This document shows, in pieces, positions 36,056 through 45,731 of a DNA stretch of 64,000 nucleotides. How positions within the stretch are numbered: position 1 is the first letter of the stretch; each line of letters begins with the position of its first letter. This stretch comes from Planctomicrobium piriforme (GTDB lineage: Bacteria > Planctomycetota > Planctomycetia > Pirellulales > UBA1268), in assembly GCA_945869735.1 (NCBI GenBank), contig CAMBPQ010000012.1:1-64000 (forward strand). The letters run 5' to 3'. The notes below the pieces were generated by a model, which worked only from the letters and a program-made list of their open reading frames with translations, was not told the origin of the DNA and made no database searches. The translations under genes were made by a program, and so were the position numbers.

Positions 36056-36670
36056 CTACCTCGCCACCCGCGGGGCCGCCAGCGCGGCGGCCCGGGCTGC
36101 CGCGGCGTCGCTCCCAAACTCCAGATGCATCTGTTGCATAGCGTCGGCGTCACGGCCCAGCTCACGAAACAGCATGCTCGGCTGGATGTCACGGTTGTGC
36201 TGGTATTTTTCACTTGAATATTCGGTGATGTCGCCGTAGATCTGGTGGAAGAAGATCTGGCAGATCGGCACGCCCGGATAGATTTTCACCGGCTGCACTG
36301 CGAACATCTCGAGCGTCCAGTAGCCGCAGAAGCCGACGTCGCCGAACCCCGCAGTGACATGCACGAACAGGCCCAGCCGGCCGATCGAACTACGGCCCTC
36401 GATCATCGGCACAAGGTTGTGCGTCTCGGTCCGTTCGACCGTGCGGCCGAGGTAGAGCTGGTTGGGCGTCAGGACCAGCCCGTCTTCGGGGATCGAGATT
36501 CGCTCGACGCGGTTGCTCTTCCGCATGTCGAGCACAACCTCCTCGTAGACGAGCAGTTCGTCGTGCAAGGAAAGGTTGTAACTGTTGGGGTTGAGCCGGC
36601 TCTCGTCGAACGGCTCGATAATGACGTTGCTGCCGAGTTGCTGCCGAATCTCGTTGCCAGAGAGGATCAT
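36056..36670 (-). CDS. dcd: dCTP deaminase
   Basis: 204 residues. It starts MILSGNEIRQQLG, then has LNPNSYNLSLHDELLVY, the active-site GRSSIGRLGLFVHVTAGFGD, and TLEMF. The enzyme deaminates dCTP to dUTP for thymidylate synthesis; the AGFGDVGFCG variant resembles members that may also hydrolyse dUTP, but I cannot decide. The start at 36670 follows the family N-terminus. Confidence 0.93.
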   Translation of the reverse strand: MILSGNEIRQQLGSNVIIEPFDESRLNPNSYNLSLHDELLVYEEVVLDMRKSNRVERISIPEDGLVLTPNQLYLGRTVERTETHNLVPMIEGRSSIGRLGLFVHVTAGFGDVGFCGYWTLEMFAVQPVKIYPGVPICQIFFHQIYGDITEYSSEKYQHNRDIQPSMLFRELGRDADAMQQMHLEFGSDAAAARAAALAAPRVAR

Positions 36671-36790
36671 GACGGCTCCCGTACGGTGGCGAAGGACGGA
36701 CGGCTCGAAGCGAACGGGCGAGCAACAGAGCAAGAGTCTATGCGGCTTCCCGTATTCCTGCCCATGGGCCGACGTGGCGGCCGCTCAAAC

Positions 36791-37546
36791 TCAGTGTCTT
36801 GGTCGCGGCGGCTTCACGCCGAGCCGGGGGCAGAGGTCGGCCAGCGGGCATTCGCCGCAGCGGGGTGCCCGGGCCGTGCAGACCGTGCGGCCGTGCTCGA
36901 TGAGCCGGTGGCTGAAGGCGATCCAGTAGGTTTTGGGTAGAGCGGCCGAGAGGTCGCGTTCGGCACGAACGGCGTCAACGTGTCGCGTGAGCCCGAGCCG
37001 ACGGGAAATCCGGCCCACGTGGGTGTCAACGACGACACCCGAAGCGATCCCGAAGGCCGAGCCCATCACGACGTTGGCGGTCTTGCGGCCGACGCCAGGG
37101 AGGCGGACAAGCTCCTCCAGAGTCTGCGGAACCTCGCCATCGTGACGATCGACCAGCGCCTGGGAACAGCCGAGGAGGCTCTTCGCCTTGGCCCGAAAGA
37201 AGCCCGTGCTCCGGATGACAACTTCGAGCTCGCGGGGCGGTGCCGCGGCGAGGGAGGCCGGATCAGGCCAGCGGCCGAAGAGCTGCGGCGTGACCATGTT
37301 GACTCGTTTGTCAGTGCACTGGGCCGAGAGGATGGTTGCGATGACGAGTTGGAATGGCGAAGCGAAGTCGAGCGAGCAGTCTGCCCGCGGATAGGCCCGG
37401 GCCAGGGCTTCGGCGATCGCGGTGGCACGGGCGGATCGTGCCGCCGCCGATTCCCGCCGGCCGACGAGCGGCGGCGGCTTCGACTGCCCCTCGAGGCCCT
37501 TGCTGCTACGATTCAGAGTGATCCTCCCGGACTGCGGCCATGGCAA
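36791..37546 (-). CDS. nth: Endonuclease III
   Basis: 251 residues. The helix-hairpin-helix LVRLPGVGRKTANVV, catalytic Asp in VVDTHVGRISRRLGL, active-site Lys in TILSAQCTDKRVN, and the C-terminal 4Fe-4S set (C-x6-C-x2-C-x5-C) are all seen. It removes oxidised pyrimidines from DNA. The N-terminal about 30 residues are extra and the TTG start at 37546 is uncertain; a shorter start is possible. Confidence 0.93.
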   Translation of the reverse strand: MPWPQSGRITLNRSSKGLEGQSKPPPLVGRRESAAARSARATAIAEALARAYPRADCSLDFASPFQLVIATILSAQCTDKRVNMVTPQLFGRWPDPASLAAAPPRELEVVIRSTGFFRAKAKSLLGCSQALVDRHDGEVPQTLEELVRLPGVGRKTANVVMGSAFGIASGVVVDTHVGRISRRLGLTRHVDAVRAERDLSAALPKTYWIAFSHRLIEHGRTVCTARAPRCGECPLADLCPRLGVKPPRPRH

Positions 37547-37584
37547 CTCATCGCGGGGGATGGTGCGAGGAAGAAGGGCTGGGC

Positions 37585-37983
37585 ATGACGACGGCAGGCG
37601 AAGACTACGATGGCCTCTATCTCGCTGGCATCGAGAAATTCAACGAATGCGATTATTACGAAAGCCACGAGATCTGGGAGGAACTCTGGACGGAATATCG
37701 TGGGCCGGCTCGAAAGTTTTATCAGGGACTCATCCAGGCCGCCGTCGCGCTCTACCATTTCGGCAACGGCAACATCCGCGGAGCCCGCAAGCTTCATGGC
37801 AGTGCACACGGGTATCTCGAGCCCTACGCGCCGCGTCATCTGGGGCTTGACATCGAGAAGTTCCTCCGGGAGTTCGACGCCTGCCTCGCCGAGGTCGCCG
37901 CCAGCACCGACGCGTTCCCCGAGATCCCTTTGAATCCCGACCTGCTTCCTGAAATCCATCTCGACCCGCCTCCGGCGGCCTAA
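37585..37983 (+). CDS. DUF309 family protein
   Basis: 132 residues. FNECDYYESHEIWEELWTEY is the signature helix pair of DUF309, followed by FYQGLIQAAVALYHF and RGARKLHGSA. The family is small, helical and of unknown function. The start at 37585 follows AAGG; an earlier ATG at 37540 adds 15 residues and overlaps the divergent nth start. Confidence 0.85.
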   Translation: MTTAGEDYDGLYLAGIEKFNECDYYESHEIWEELWTEYRGPARKFYQGLIQAAVALYHFGNGNIRGARKLHGSAHGYLEPYAPRHLGLDIEKFLREFDACLAEVAASTDAFPEIPLNPDLLPEIHLDPPPAA

Positions 37984-38015
37984 CGCGACGCCCCGCCGCA
38001 CCGGAAACGACTGCC

Positions 38016-38705
38016 ATGTCTGAAGAACCACTCGCTTTCTCACCCGACCAGTTCTCCGGGCATGCGCGTCTCTTCCCGCTGCCGAATCTGGTGATGTTCC
38101 CGCATGTGATGCAGGCATTGCACGTGTTTGAGCCGCGCTACCGGGCGATGTTCGAGGAGGCGATCGAAGACGACCGGCTCGTGGCGCTCGGGTCGCTGGC
38201 ACCGGGCTGGGAGCAGAACTACGACGGCCGGCCGCCGCTGCGGCCCCATGCCTGCCTGTGCCGCATCGCCACCCATCAGCGAACGAGCGACGGCACCTAC
38301 AACGTGCTCGTGCTCGGCGTGCGGCGGCTGCAACTGCTACGGGAACTCCCCCCGAAGAAGCTCTTTCGCGTGGTTGAGTCGGAGATCATCGACGACGTCG
38401 AGTCGGACGACACCGGTGCTGGTGCGGCCGTCCTCCAGAGGCAGTTGCTCGAAGCGTTCAAAGGATCGATGCCCCGCGTGCCCAACGCCCACGAGCAGCT
38501 CGACCAGTTGCTCGGCAGCCAGATCACGCTCGGGATGCTCACCGACATCGTGGCCTACACGATCGATCTCGATCTCGAGACAAAGGTCCGACTGCTCGCG
38601 GAGTGCGACGTTTTCGAGCGAGCGCGGATGCTACTCGTGGCGATCGCCTCGCGTCCCGCCGCCGGCCCGGCGCGAACATTTCCGCCCGACTTCAGCATGA
38701 ACTGA
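38016..38705 (+). CDS. LON substrate-binding-domain protein
   Basis: 229 residues. ARLFPLPNLVMFPHVMQALH, HVFEPRYRAMFEEAI and LVLGVRRLQLLREL match the N-terminal substrate-binding domain of Lon proteases. No ATPase or protease domain follows, so it is a stand-alone LON-domain protein, perhaps an adaptor. It is 32 bp after the DUF309 gene and probably co-transcribed. Confidence 0.86.
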   Translation: MSEEPLAFSPDQFSGHARLFPLPNLVMFPHVMQALHVFEPRYRAMFEEAIEDDRLVALGSLAPGWEQNYDGRPPLRPHACLCRIATHQRTSDGTYNVLVLGVRRLQLLRELPPKKLFRVVESEIIDDVESDDTGAGAAVLQRQLLEAFKGSMPRVPNAHEQLDQLLGSQITLGMLTDIVAYTIDLDLETKVRLLAECDVFERARMLLVAIASRPAAGPARTFPPDFSMN

Positions 38706-38724
38706 GCCGCGGCCCCCGGCCATC

Positions 38725-38907
38725 AGAGCGCATCTGCCTTTGGTGGAGCGGCGAGAAGGCACCTTGGAGGAGGGAGGCAAGGGGGTCCGCGAACGCTCGA
38801 GGAGCCTGGGGCGTATCCGCGCCCCGGCGACAATCCGCAGGACCGCGCAGCGGCGACTTTTGCCGCCCCCGAGCCGGCGAATCACGAAAGTCGAAGGCGC
38901 TCGTCGG
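38725..38907 (-). repeat. Family A intergenic repeat, inverted copy (A4)
   Basis: Read on the minus strand it contains GCCGGCTCGGGGGCGGCAAA, GGATACGCCCCAGGCTCCTCG, GTGCCTTCTCGCCGCT and ends GGCAGATGCGCTCT. It has an insert of about 25 bp around 38826-38852 relative to A1 and A3. It fills most of the 330 bp between the LON-domain gene and folE; the rest of this gap holds nothing recognisable. Confidence 0.75.
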
Positions 38908-39035
38908 CTTCGCCCGCCCCCGGCTCCCGGTCTCCGTTTTCAGGAAGCCCAACAGCGTGGGCCGTGGGCATGCCCGGTGGCCGTGCCTCCTTGATGGCCT
39001 GTATGTCGTGATTCTGGTTGGTACAGTGGGTTGAC

Positions 39036-39641
39036 ATGAGCACACCCCATCACATGAGCACACCCCATCATCAGGTCGACCATGCCCGCATCGAGCGGGC
39101 CGTCCGCGAAATCCTTGCCGCCGTGGGCGAGGATCCGGACCGCGAGGGGCTGCTCGAGACGCCCGCCCGCGTGGCGCGGATGTATGCCGAAATGTTCAGC
39201 GGCCTCCACCAGGATCCGCGGATGCACCTCACGAAGGCCTTCAACGAGAAGTACGACGAGATCGTGCTGGTGCGAGACATCGCCTTCAACAGCGTCTGCG
39301 AACACCACCTGCTGCCGTTCATGGGCCACGCCCACATCGGCTACATGCCCGACGGTCGTGTGCTGGGCCTGAGCAAGCTGGCTCGCGTGGTCGAGGTGGT
39401 GTCGCACCGGCCACAGGTGCAGGAGCGGATGACGGAACAGATCGCCGACCTTCTGGAGAACGATCTGGGCGCCAAGGGCGTGGCCGTCGTCGTGGAGGCG
39501 ACCCACACCTGCATGACGATCCGCGGTGTGCGTAAGCCGGGTAGCCTGTGCGTGACGTCGGCTATGAAGGGACTCTTCCGTGCGAACGTCTCGAGTCGCG
39601 CCGAGGTGATGTCGCTCATCTACGGCAGCCGCAGGCAGTGA
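39036..39641 (+). CDS. folE: GTP cyclohydrolase I
   Basis: 201 residues. [20 protein letters not shown] holds the zinc Cys and the catalytic His residues, and [17 protein letters not shown] the second zinc Cys and substrate-binding residues. It makes dihydroneopterin triphosphate for folate or related pterins. The start region is an 18-bp tandem duplication (MSTPHH twice), so translation could begin at 39036 or 39054. Confidence 0.95.
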   Translation: MSTPHHMSTPHHQVDHARIERAVREILAAVGEDPDREGLLETPARVARMYAEMFSGLHQDPRMHLTKAFNEKYDEIVLVRDIAFNSVCEHHLLPFMGHAHIGYMPDGRVLGLSKLARVVEVVSHRPQVQERMTEQIADLLENDLGAKGVAVVVEATHTCMTIRGVRKPGSLCVTSAMKGLFRANVSSRAEVMSLIYGSRRQ

Positions 39642-39687
39642 GCCGCGGGCCACAACGGCCGCGGGCGACACCCGCGGAGGAGAGGGC

Positions 39688-40407
39688 ATGAGGCTGCTCG
39701 TCGACTTTCTGTGCCGGTTTGGCTGGGGCATGGCGGCGGCACTGGCGGCGACGCCGGCGTCGATGGTGCCGGCCGGCTTCTACCGGGTGAATCTGCTCGT
39801 CGTCCTCGGGCTCACGAGCGTGGCAGCCTTTCTTGCCCGCATCGAGGTTCCGGGGATCGTCTGGGGGCTCGCCGGCGCCGCGGCGGTGACCGCGTGGGTC
39901 GGCAGCGTGGCCTGGTTTGGCGAACGTGTGCGTGTCGGGCTCACCTGCTGCGTGCTGTGCGCGGCACTGCTGGCGGCCGCGACGGTGCTCGTCCAGGATC
40001 GGCCCGGTGTGGCGGTCGCCGGCGAGGCGCTGGTGTCGGGGCTCGTCGTGGGGCTCACCGTGCACGCGATGCTGCTGGGCCATTGGTATCTCAACGCACC
40101 CGGCATGCAGGTCGACGCACTTCGGCGGATGATCGACGTAGCGCTCCTGGCATGGGGCGTGCAACTGGCCCTGGCGCTCGCTGGCGTCGTGGCGGTGGGA
40201 GGGTGGGGGGTGGCCAGTGACACCACCACGGGGGCGCTCCTCTCGCTCCGCTGGCTTGCCGGTCTGGTGGGCCTGCCGGTGCTCCTGTTCATGAGCCGTA
40301 AGACACTCGACATTCCCAACACGCAGAGCGCTACGGGTATCCTATATGTCGCGTGCCTCGCCGCGATCCTTGGTGAACTGACAGCACAACTCCTCCGAGC
40401 CGCCTGA
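39688..40407 (+). CDS. Polytopic membrane protein of unknown function
   Basis: 239 residues with about seven hydrophobic segments and a conserved-looking HAMLLGHWYLNAPGMQ between helices 4 and 5, whose two His residues could bind metal or haem. The GGAGGAGAGGGC leader supports the ATG at 39688. Four bases separate its stop from the zinc-ribbon gene that follows. Confidence 0.65.
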   Translation: MRLLVDFLCRFGWGMAAALAATPASMVPAGFYRVNLLVVLGLTSVAAFLARIEVPGIVWGLAGAAAVTAWVGSVAWFGERVRVGLTCCVLCAALLAAATVLVQDRPGVAVAGEALVSGLVVGLTVHAMLLGHWYLNAPGMQVDALRRMIDVALLAWGVQLALALAGVVAVGGWGVASDTTTGALLSLRWLAGLVGLPVLLFMSRKTLDIPNTQSATGILYVACLAAILGELTAQLLRAA

Positions 40408-40411
40408 CATC

Positions 40412-40942
40412 ATGCGCATCACCTATGCCTGCCCCTCCTGCGAGGCCACCGTCTCAAGCGACGACGCCGAGACGAAGCCGGTGCTCGTCTGCCCGCAGTG
40501 CACAGCGGCGTTCGATGTGCCCGGCGATGCGTTCGGCTGGAGCGGCCCCGGCGGGGAGCCAGTGGCCGCTGGCGAGGGCGTGCCACGGCTGCGGCGGTGC
40601 ATGGTCTGCCCGGGCAACGAGCTCTTCACACGCAAGGATTTCCCGCAGCGGCTTGGCGTGGGCATTGTGGTCGCCGGGCTTGCAGCGAGCTGCGTGACCT
40701 GGGCCTGGCGGCTCCTCGTGCCCACGTTCGCGATCTTGTTTGGCACGGCGCTCGTCGATGTGGTCCTTTACCTGCTGATGCCGGAGTGCCTGACCTGTTA
40801 TCGCTGCGGGGCGCGCTACCGCGGCGCCGGCGGCCCGTTCGGCGGCTTTGACCTCGAAACCCACGAGAAGCACCGGCAGCAGCGGATCCGCCTCACGCAG
40901 CGGGCGGCTCCGGGCCGGCCGCCGGCCTCCCCCGTCTCCTAA
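40412..40942 (+). CDS. Zinc-ribbon membrane protein
   Basis: 176 residues. The N-terminal CPSCEATVS then CPQCTAAFDVP form a ribbon. A second Cys set (RCMVCPGNELFTRKDFPQRL) precedes two hydrophobic segments, and CLTCYRCGARYRG follows them. This layout recurs in planctomycete proteins of unknown role. It lies in a tight rightward run with the membrane protein upstream and the dehydrogenase 17 bp downstream. Confidence 0.7.
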   Translation: MRITYACPSCEATVSSDDAETKPVLVCPQCTAAFDVPGDAFGWSGPGGEPVAAGEGVPRLRRCMVCPGNELFTRKDFPQRLGVGIVVAGLAASCVTWAWRLLVPTFAILFGTALVDVVLYLLMPECLTCYRCGARYRGAGGPFGGFDLETHEKHRQQRIRLTQRAAPGRPPASPVS

Positions 40943-40959
40943 CGCCGTCGGACCACCGC

Positions 40960-43950
40960 ATGGATCTCGAGCGGAAGCGGATCGAGGAGGACCTCAAGGG
41001 CGTCGTCTCGGGCGATGTCCTCTGCGACGACGTCGGCCGGGCCCTGTATGCCACCGACGGCAGCCTGTTTGAGGTCTGGCCGCTCGCCGTCGTCCGTCCC
41101 CGATCGGTCGACGACGTGGCGGCGACCGTCCGCTGGGCGGCGGAGCGGGGCGTGCCGGTGCACGCCCGGGGCGCGGGCTCGAGCGTTGCGGGCGGCCCGC
41201 TCGGGCCGGGTGTCGTCATCGACTGCTCGCGGTTTATGCGGCGGATCGTCGAGACTCACGACGACACGGTGCGGGTGCAGCCCGGCGTCGTCGCGGCCCA
41301 GTTGGAGGACCATCTCGCCCAGCGCCAACGGATGTTCGGCCCCGATCCCGCCAACGCGGTGACAACGACCGTCGGCGGCATGATCGGCCGTGATGGTTCG
41401 GGAAGCCGGTTCCTGCGTCATGGGGCCGTCCGGGGCCGTCTCGCGTCGGCCGAGGTTGTCCTGGCCGACGGGTCGATCGTGGAGCTCACCCCGACGACCG
41501 CGCCGTCCGCCGGCGAGCCGGCCGGCACGGCTGCGGCGCTCGCCGCCGGCATGCAGGCCATTCTGGCGGAATCGCGCAGCGTGATCGCGCGGTTTCAGCC
41601 GGCGACGCGGGCCACGCATGGCGGCTACCGCCTCCACGACCTCGAGCATGACGGCCACGTCGATCTGCCGCGGCTGCTCTGCGGAGCGGAGGGCACGCTC
41701 GGGATCGTGACAGCCGCGACGCTGCGGACAGTGCCGGCGGACATAGCGACGGCGGTCGGGCTGCTCCTCTTCGACTCGCTTGAGGTGGCTGCCGATGCGG
41801 CCGTCCGTCTGCTGCCGCTCGGGCCCAGCGCCTGCGACCTCTTTGATCGGCGGCACCTGGCGCTTGCCCGGGGCACGAAGCCGTCTTTCGAACTCCTTAT
41901 CCCTGCCGTCGCAGAGGCCGGACTGCTTGTGGAGTTTACGAGCGACGAGCCCGCCGCGTGCAGTGAACGGCTCGATCAGGCGACGGCCCTCGTCCAGCGC
42001 GGCCGCTCGGCCTGCATCGACATGCGGCGCGCGGAAGACGCGTTTGATGCTGCGTTCTTCTGGGAACTGTCCCGCAACAACGTCTCCACGCTGCACGGGT
42101 TGCGGGCCGGGATGCGGCCCGTCCCGTTCCTCGAAGACATCGTGGTGCCACCGGCGGCGCTGCCCGACTTCCTGCGGCGGCTCCAGGAAGTGCTCAAGCG
42201 GGAGCAGGCGACCGCCATGCTCTTCGGTCATGCAGGGCACGGTCAGCTTCACCTACGGCCACACGCGGAGCCCCGCAGGCCCGGGGAACGGGCGCGGCTC
42301 GAGTCGCTCGCCGAGGCCGTCTATGCGGAGGTCGTCGCCGCCGGCGGAACGATCGGCGGCGAGCAGGGTCTCGGTCTTTCGCGAACGCCGTTCTTTCACC
42401 GGATGTTTCCCGAACTCAGCGATGTGTTTGGCGCCGTCAAACGGCTCTTCGATCCGGCCGGCATCCTCAATCCGGGGCGGCTGGCGCCGCCGGTCGACTC
42501 CGCGGCCATCGATTCCAACTCGTGGGCGGTCTTTCGGCCTTCGCTGACCCCACCCGAGGTGGCGGCCGGTGCGGCCGAGGGCGACGCCGCGCCCCGCGTC
42601 GTGCCGCTGCCGGTGCTCTCGTGGGACCATGCCCGGCTCGCCGTCGAGACCGACGCCTGCAACGGCTGCGGCAGTTGCCGCAGCCTGTCACTCACCTCGC
42701 GGACCTGCCCACGGTACCGGGAGAATCCCTGCGAGGAGGCGTCGCCCCGCGCGAAGGCCGACGTCATGGCCGCCGTACTCTCCGGGGCACTCGATCCGAA
42801 GACGCTCTCCTCGGAGGCGGCACGCAACCTCGCCGACACCTGCTTCAACTGCCACCAGTGCCGCACCGATTGCGCGGCGGGCATCGATATTCCAGCGCTC
42901 GTCATGGAACTCAAAGCTGCGCATCATGCGGCCAACAGTATCGACCTCGGTCGCTGGCTCCTGTCACGGGTTGACGGGCTCTCTGCCACGGCCGGCCGGA
43001 TGAAGCCGCTGGCCAACTGGGCGATCGCCAATCCGCAGGCGCGGTGGCTCATCGAGAAGACGCTCGGCATCGCCCGCGGCCGCAAGCTGCCTGCCTTCAC
43101 GGGCCGACAGTTCATGAACTGGGCCGCCCGCCGTGGGATCACGCGGCCCAGCCGCCGCAGCGGCCCACGGGTGCTCTATTTTCTCGACACCTACGCCCGG
43201 TGGCACGATCCACTGCTCGCGCAGTCGTTCGTGAACGTGCTGGAGCGGAATGGCATCGGCGTGTTCGTTGACCCGCGGCAAGTGGCCTCCGGCATGCCGC
43301 TGGTGTCGGAAGGGGATATCGATGGCGCCCGCCGGTTGGCCCGCCACAACCTCCGCATTCTCGCCGAGGCCGTGCGGCTCGGGTACCGCATCGTGTGCAC
43401 CGAGCCTTCGACCGTGACCTGCATCACGCACGATTATCCGCTGCTGCTCGACGACGAGGACATGCCGCGTGTGGCGGCCGCGACGTGCGATTCGATGACG
43501 TTTCTCTGGGAACTTCACCGCGAGGGAAAGCTGCGACTCGACTTTAAGCCCGTGGCTTCGCGGCTCCTCTACCACGGGCCGTGTCATTCGCGGATTGGGA
43601 CCGGCATGACGCCGGCCGAGCACCTCCTGCGGCTCATCCCGGGGCTCGCCCTCGAGGCCGCCGACCGGGGCTGTTCGGGGATGGCCGGCACGTTCGGCCT
43701 CTCGCGGGAGCACTACCGCACAAGCCTCCGCGTGGGGCGCGGGCTGGTGTCGGCGATGCGAGCCGGCGGCGTCGAGGCGGGTGCTACCGAGTGCAGTGCC
43801 TGTCGGATACAAATGGAGCAGGGCACGACGAAGCCGGCCGTCCATCCGGTGAAACTGCTGGCCCAGGCCTACGGGCTCCTCGACGGGCCTGCCCCGCACG
43901 GCCTCGACGGCCTACTCTCCGCGACGAGCGGCCGGCTCACGACCACCTGA
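40960..43950 (+). CDS. FAD/4Fe-4S D-2-hydroxyacid dehydrogenase (YdiJ-like)
   Basis: 996 residues. Residues about 1-225 are a PCMH-type FAD domain (ARGAGSSVAGGPLGPGVVID); about 225-510 the FAD-oxidase C-terminal domain (HAGHGQLHLRPHA); about 560-640 two Cys clusters (CNGCGSCRSLSLTSRTCPRY and TCFNCHQCRTDCAAG); and about 720-980 the CCG domains (YHGPCHSRIG, CSGMAG, CSACRIQM). This GlcD-GlpC fusion oxidises D-2-hydroxyacids such as lactate or 2-hydroxyglutarate and passes electrons to the respiratory chain. Normal length for the family. Confidence 0.9.
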   Translation: MDLERKRIEEDLKGVVSGDVLCDDVGRALYATDGSLFEVWPLAVVRPRSVDDVAATVRWAAERGVPVHARGAGSSVAGGPLGPGVVIDCSRFMRRIVETHDDTVRVQPGVVAAQLEDHLAQRQRMFGPDPANAVTTTVGGMIGRDGSGSRFLRHGAVRGRLASAEVVLADGSIVELTPTTAPSAGEPAGTAAALAAGMQAILAESRSVIARFQPATRATHGGYRLHDLEHDGHVDLPRLLCGAEGTLGIVTAATLRTVPADIATAVGLLLFDSLEVAADAAVRLLPLGPSACDLFDRRHLALARGTKPSFELLIPAVAEAGLLVEFTSDEPAACSERLDQATALVQRGRSACIDMRRAEDAFDAAFFWELSRNNVSTLHGLRAGMRPVPFLEDIVVPPAALPDFLRRLQEVLKREQATAMLFGHAGHGQLHLRPHAEPRRPGERARLESLAEAVYAEVVAAGGTIGGEQGLGLSRTPFFHRMFPELSDVFGAVKRLFDPAGILNPGRLAPPVDSAAIDSNSWAVFRPSLTPPEVAAGAAEGDAAPRVVPLPVLSWDHARLAVETDACNGCGSCRSLSLTSRTCPRYRENPCEEASPRAKADVMAAVLSGALDPKTLSSEAARNLADTCFNCHQCRTDCAAGIDIPALVMELKAAHHAANSIDLGRWLLSRVDGLSATAGRMKPLANWAIANPQARWLIEKTLGIARGRKLPAFTGRQFMNWAARRGITRPSRRSGPRVLYFLDTYARWHDPLLAQSFVNVLERNGIGVFVDPRQVASGMPLVSEGDIDGARRLARHNLRILAEAVRLGYRIVCTEPSTVTCITHDYPLLLDDEDMPRVAAATCDSMTFLWELHREGKLRLDFKPVASRLLYHGPCHSRIGTGMTPAEHLLRLIPGLALEAADRGCSGMAGTFGLSREHYRTSLRVGRGLVSAMRAGGVEAGATECSACRIQMEQGTTKPAVHPVKLLAQAYGLLDGPAPHGLDGLLSATSGRLTTT

Positions 43951-43980
43951 CAACTCACGCTGCGACAGACCAGCGACCCG

Positions 43981-44253
43981 ATGCACAGTCACCACCATGC
44001 GCCGGACGGCGCCACGCTGCGAATCGCACTCTTTGCCGGCATGGTGGAGATCGCAGGGGCGCGGCATGTGGAGGTGCCGTGGGCTGGTGGCACTGTGGCC
44101 GACGCGCGGCGGCTCGTCCGCGCTGCACATCCGACGCTGGCCCCACTGCTTGACCGCAGCGCCTTCGCGGTCGGCAGCCACTACGTGGCCGACGACGCGG
44201 CGCTCGTCGTCGGCGACGACGTTGCGATCATTCCACCGGTAAGCGGAGGCTGA
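43981..44253 (+). CDS. moaD: Molybdopterin synthase small subunit
   Basis: 90 residues in a ubiquitin-like fold ending VAIIPPVSGG; the terminal Gly-Gly is adenylated and thiocarboxylated to carry sulfur. A His-rich leader (MHSHHHAPDG) precedes the fold and is unusual. One base separates its stop from moaE, so the two subunits of molybdopterin synthase are co-expressed. Confidence 0.88.
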   Translation: MHSHHHAPDGATLRIALFAGMVEIAGARHVEVPWAGGTVADARRLVRAAHPTLAPLLDRSAFAVGSHYVADDAALVVGDDVAIIPPVSGG

Positions 44254-44254
44254 C

Positions 44255-44734
44255 GTGGTGAAGCATCCAGCCGGTTATGCAGATGGCGTGCTGAGCGGCG
44301 TCGCGATTCAGCACACGCCGATCGACCCGGTGGCCCTGCTGGCTGCGGTGGGAGACATCGCCGCCGGAGGCAATGTGCTCTTCGTGGGCACGGCCCGGGG
44401 GATCACCGACGGGGTGATCACGAAGTCGCTGGCCTACGAAGCGCATGAGCCGCTGGCGTGGGAGACATTGGAGGCCGTGCGGCGGCAGGCCATCGCGAGG
44501 TTCTCGCTTACCGCCTGTGGCATCGTGCACCGGCTGGGGCTGGTTGTGGCCGGCGAGGCGAGCGTGGCGATCGCCGCAAGCGCGCCACATCGCCGCGAGG
44601 CCTTCGCCGCGGCCGAGTGGCTCATGGAGCGGATCAAGATGGACGTGCCCATCTGGAAGTGCGAGGAGCAGGACGACGGCGGCCGCTCGTGGGTGCATCC
44701 CGTCGGAGCGGGGCGGCCGGGGGGTGTGCCATGA
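44255..44734 (+). CDS. moaE: Molybdopterin synthase catalytic subunit
   Basis: 159 residues. GNVLFVGTARGITDG, LAYEAHEPLAWETLE, IVHRLGLVVAGEASVAIAAS and the catalytic Lys region MERIKMDVPIWKCE match MoaE. With MoaD it converts cyclic pyranopterin monophosphate to molybdopterin. The GTG start at 44255 is directly after moaD; its stop overlaps moaA as ATGA. Confidence 0.92.
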   Translation: MVKHPAGYADGVLSGVAIQHTPIDPVALLAAVGDIAAGGNVLFVGTARGITDGVITKSLAYEAHEPLAWETLEAVRRQAIARFSLTACGIVHRLGLVVAGEASVAIAASAPHRREAFAAAEWLMERIKMDVPIWKCEEQDDGGRSWVHPVGAGRPGGVP

Positions 44735-45729
44735 GTCGATCCGGCCTGCTCGTCGACGGATTCGGTCGGATCCACACCGACCTACGGATCAGTGTCACCG
44801 ATCGCTGCAACCTGCGGTGCACCTACTGCATGCCGCTGGAGGTGACCTTCAAGCCCCGGGAGGAACTACTCACCTACGAGGAGATCACCCGCGTGGCCCG
44901 CGTGGCGGCGGGGCTGGGCATCCGCACGATCCGGCTCACCGGCGGCGAGCCGCTCCTGCGGCGCGACCTCGCCCAGCTTGTGCGGCAGCTGGTGGCGGTG
45001 CCGGGAATCACGGAGGTGGCCCTGACGACGAACGGCCTCCTGCTTGCGGATCAGGCAGCGTCGCTTCGTCAGGCGGGGCTCACCCGGCTCAACGTGAGCC
45101 TCGACAGTCTGCGGGAGGACGTGTTTGAACGGATCGCCAGACGATCCGGGGTCGATCGGGTGCTCGCAGGGCTCGCGGTTGCCAGGAGAGAAGGGTTCGA
45201 TGACATCCGCATCAATGCTGTCTCGATCAAGGGGCTCACTGAGGGCGAGATCGTGCCGCTGGCGCGATTCTGCCGCGCCGAGGGATTCCACCTCCGGTTC
45301 ATCGAGTTTATGCCGCTTGACGCGGAGCACGCCTGGGAGAAGTCGCAGGTGCTGTCGGGGGCCGACGTACGGGCGCTGCTCGAGGCGCAGGTCGGCCCGC
45401 TCGTGGCGGTGACGGCAGCCGACGCCGGCCAGCCGGCAGTCGATTACCGATGGGGCGACGGCACCGGCCGGGTGGGTTTCATCGACCCCGTGAGCCATCC
45501 CTTCTGCGACCGGTGCGACCGCCTCCGGCTCACGGCTGACGGGCAGTTGCGCAACTGCCTCTTCTCAACGGTCGAATGGGACGTGCGGCACGTGCTTCGC
45601 ATCGCGGGCGACGACGCCGAGATCGTGTCCCTGCTGCGCGAGTGCGTGGCGGCGAAGCGGGCAGCGCATGGAATCGACACGCCCACCTTCGAACGGCCCG
45701 CCCGCGCGATGTACCAGATCGGAGGCTGA
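44731..45729 (+). CDS. moaA: GTP 3',8-cyclase
   Basis: 332 residues. The radical-SAM cluster is in DRCNLRCTYCMP, with TGGEPLLRRDL and LRFIEFMPLD following. A second cluster is in FCDRCDRLRLTADGQLRNC. The essential C-terminal Gly-Gly is present (MYQIGG). It catalyses the first step of molybdenum cofactor synthesis from GTP. moaC is not in the window. Confidence 0.95.
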   Translation: MSRSGLLVDGFGRIHTDLRISVTDRCNLRCTYCMPLEVTFKPREELLTYEEITRVARVAAGLGIRTIRLTGGEPLLRRDLAQLVRQLVAVPGITEVALTTNGLLLADQAASLRQAGLTRLNVSLDSLREDVFERIARRSGVDRVLAGLAVARREGFDDIRINAVSIKGLTEGEIVPLARFCRAEGFHLRFIEFMPLDAEHAWEKSQVLSGADVRALLEAQVGPLVAVTAADAGQPAVDYRWGDGTGRVGFIDPVSHPFCDRCDRLRLTADGQLRNCLFSTVEWDVRHVLRIAGDDAEIVSLLRECVAAKRAAHGIDTPTFERPARAMYQIGG

Positions 45730-45731
45730 GC

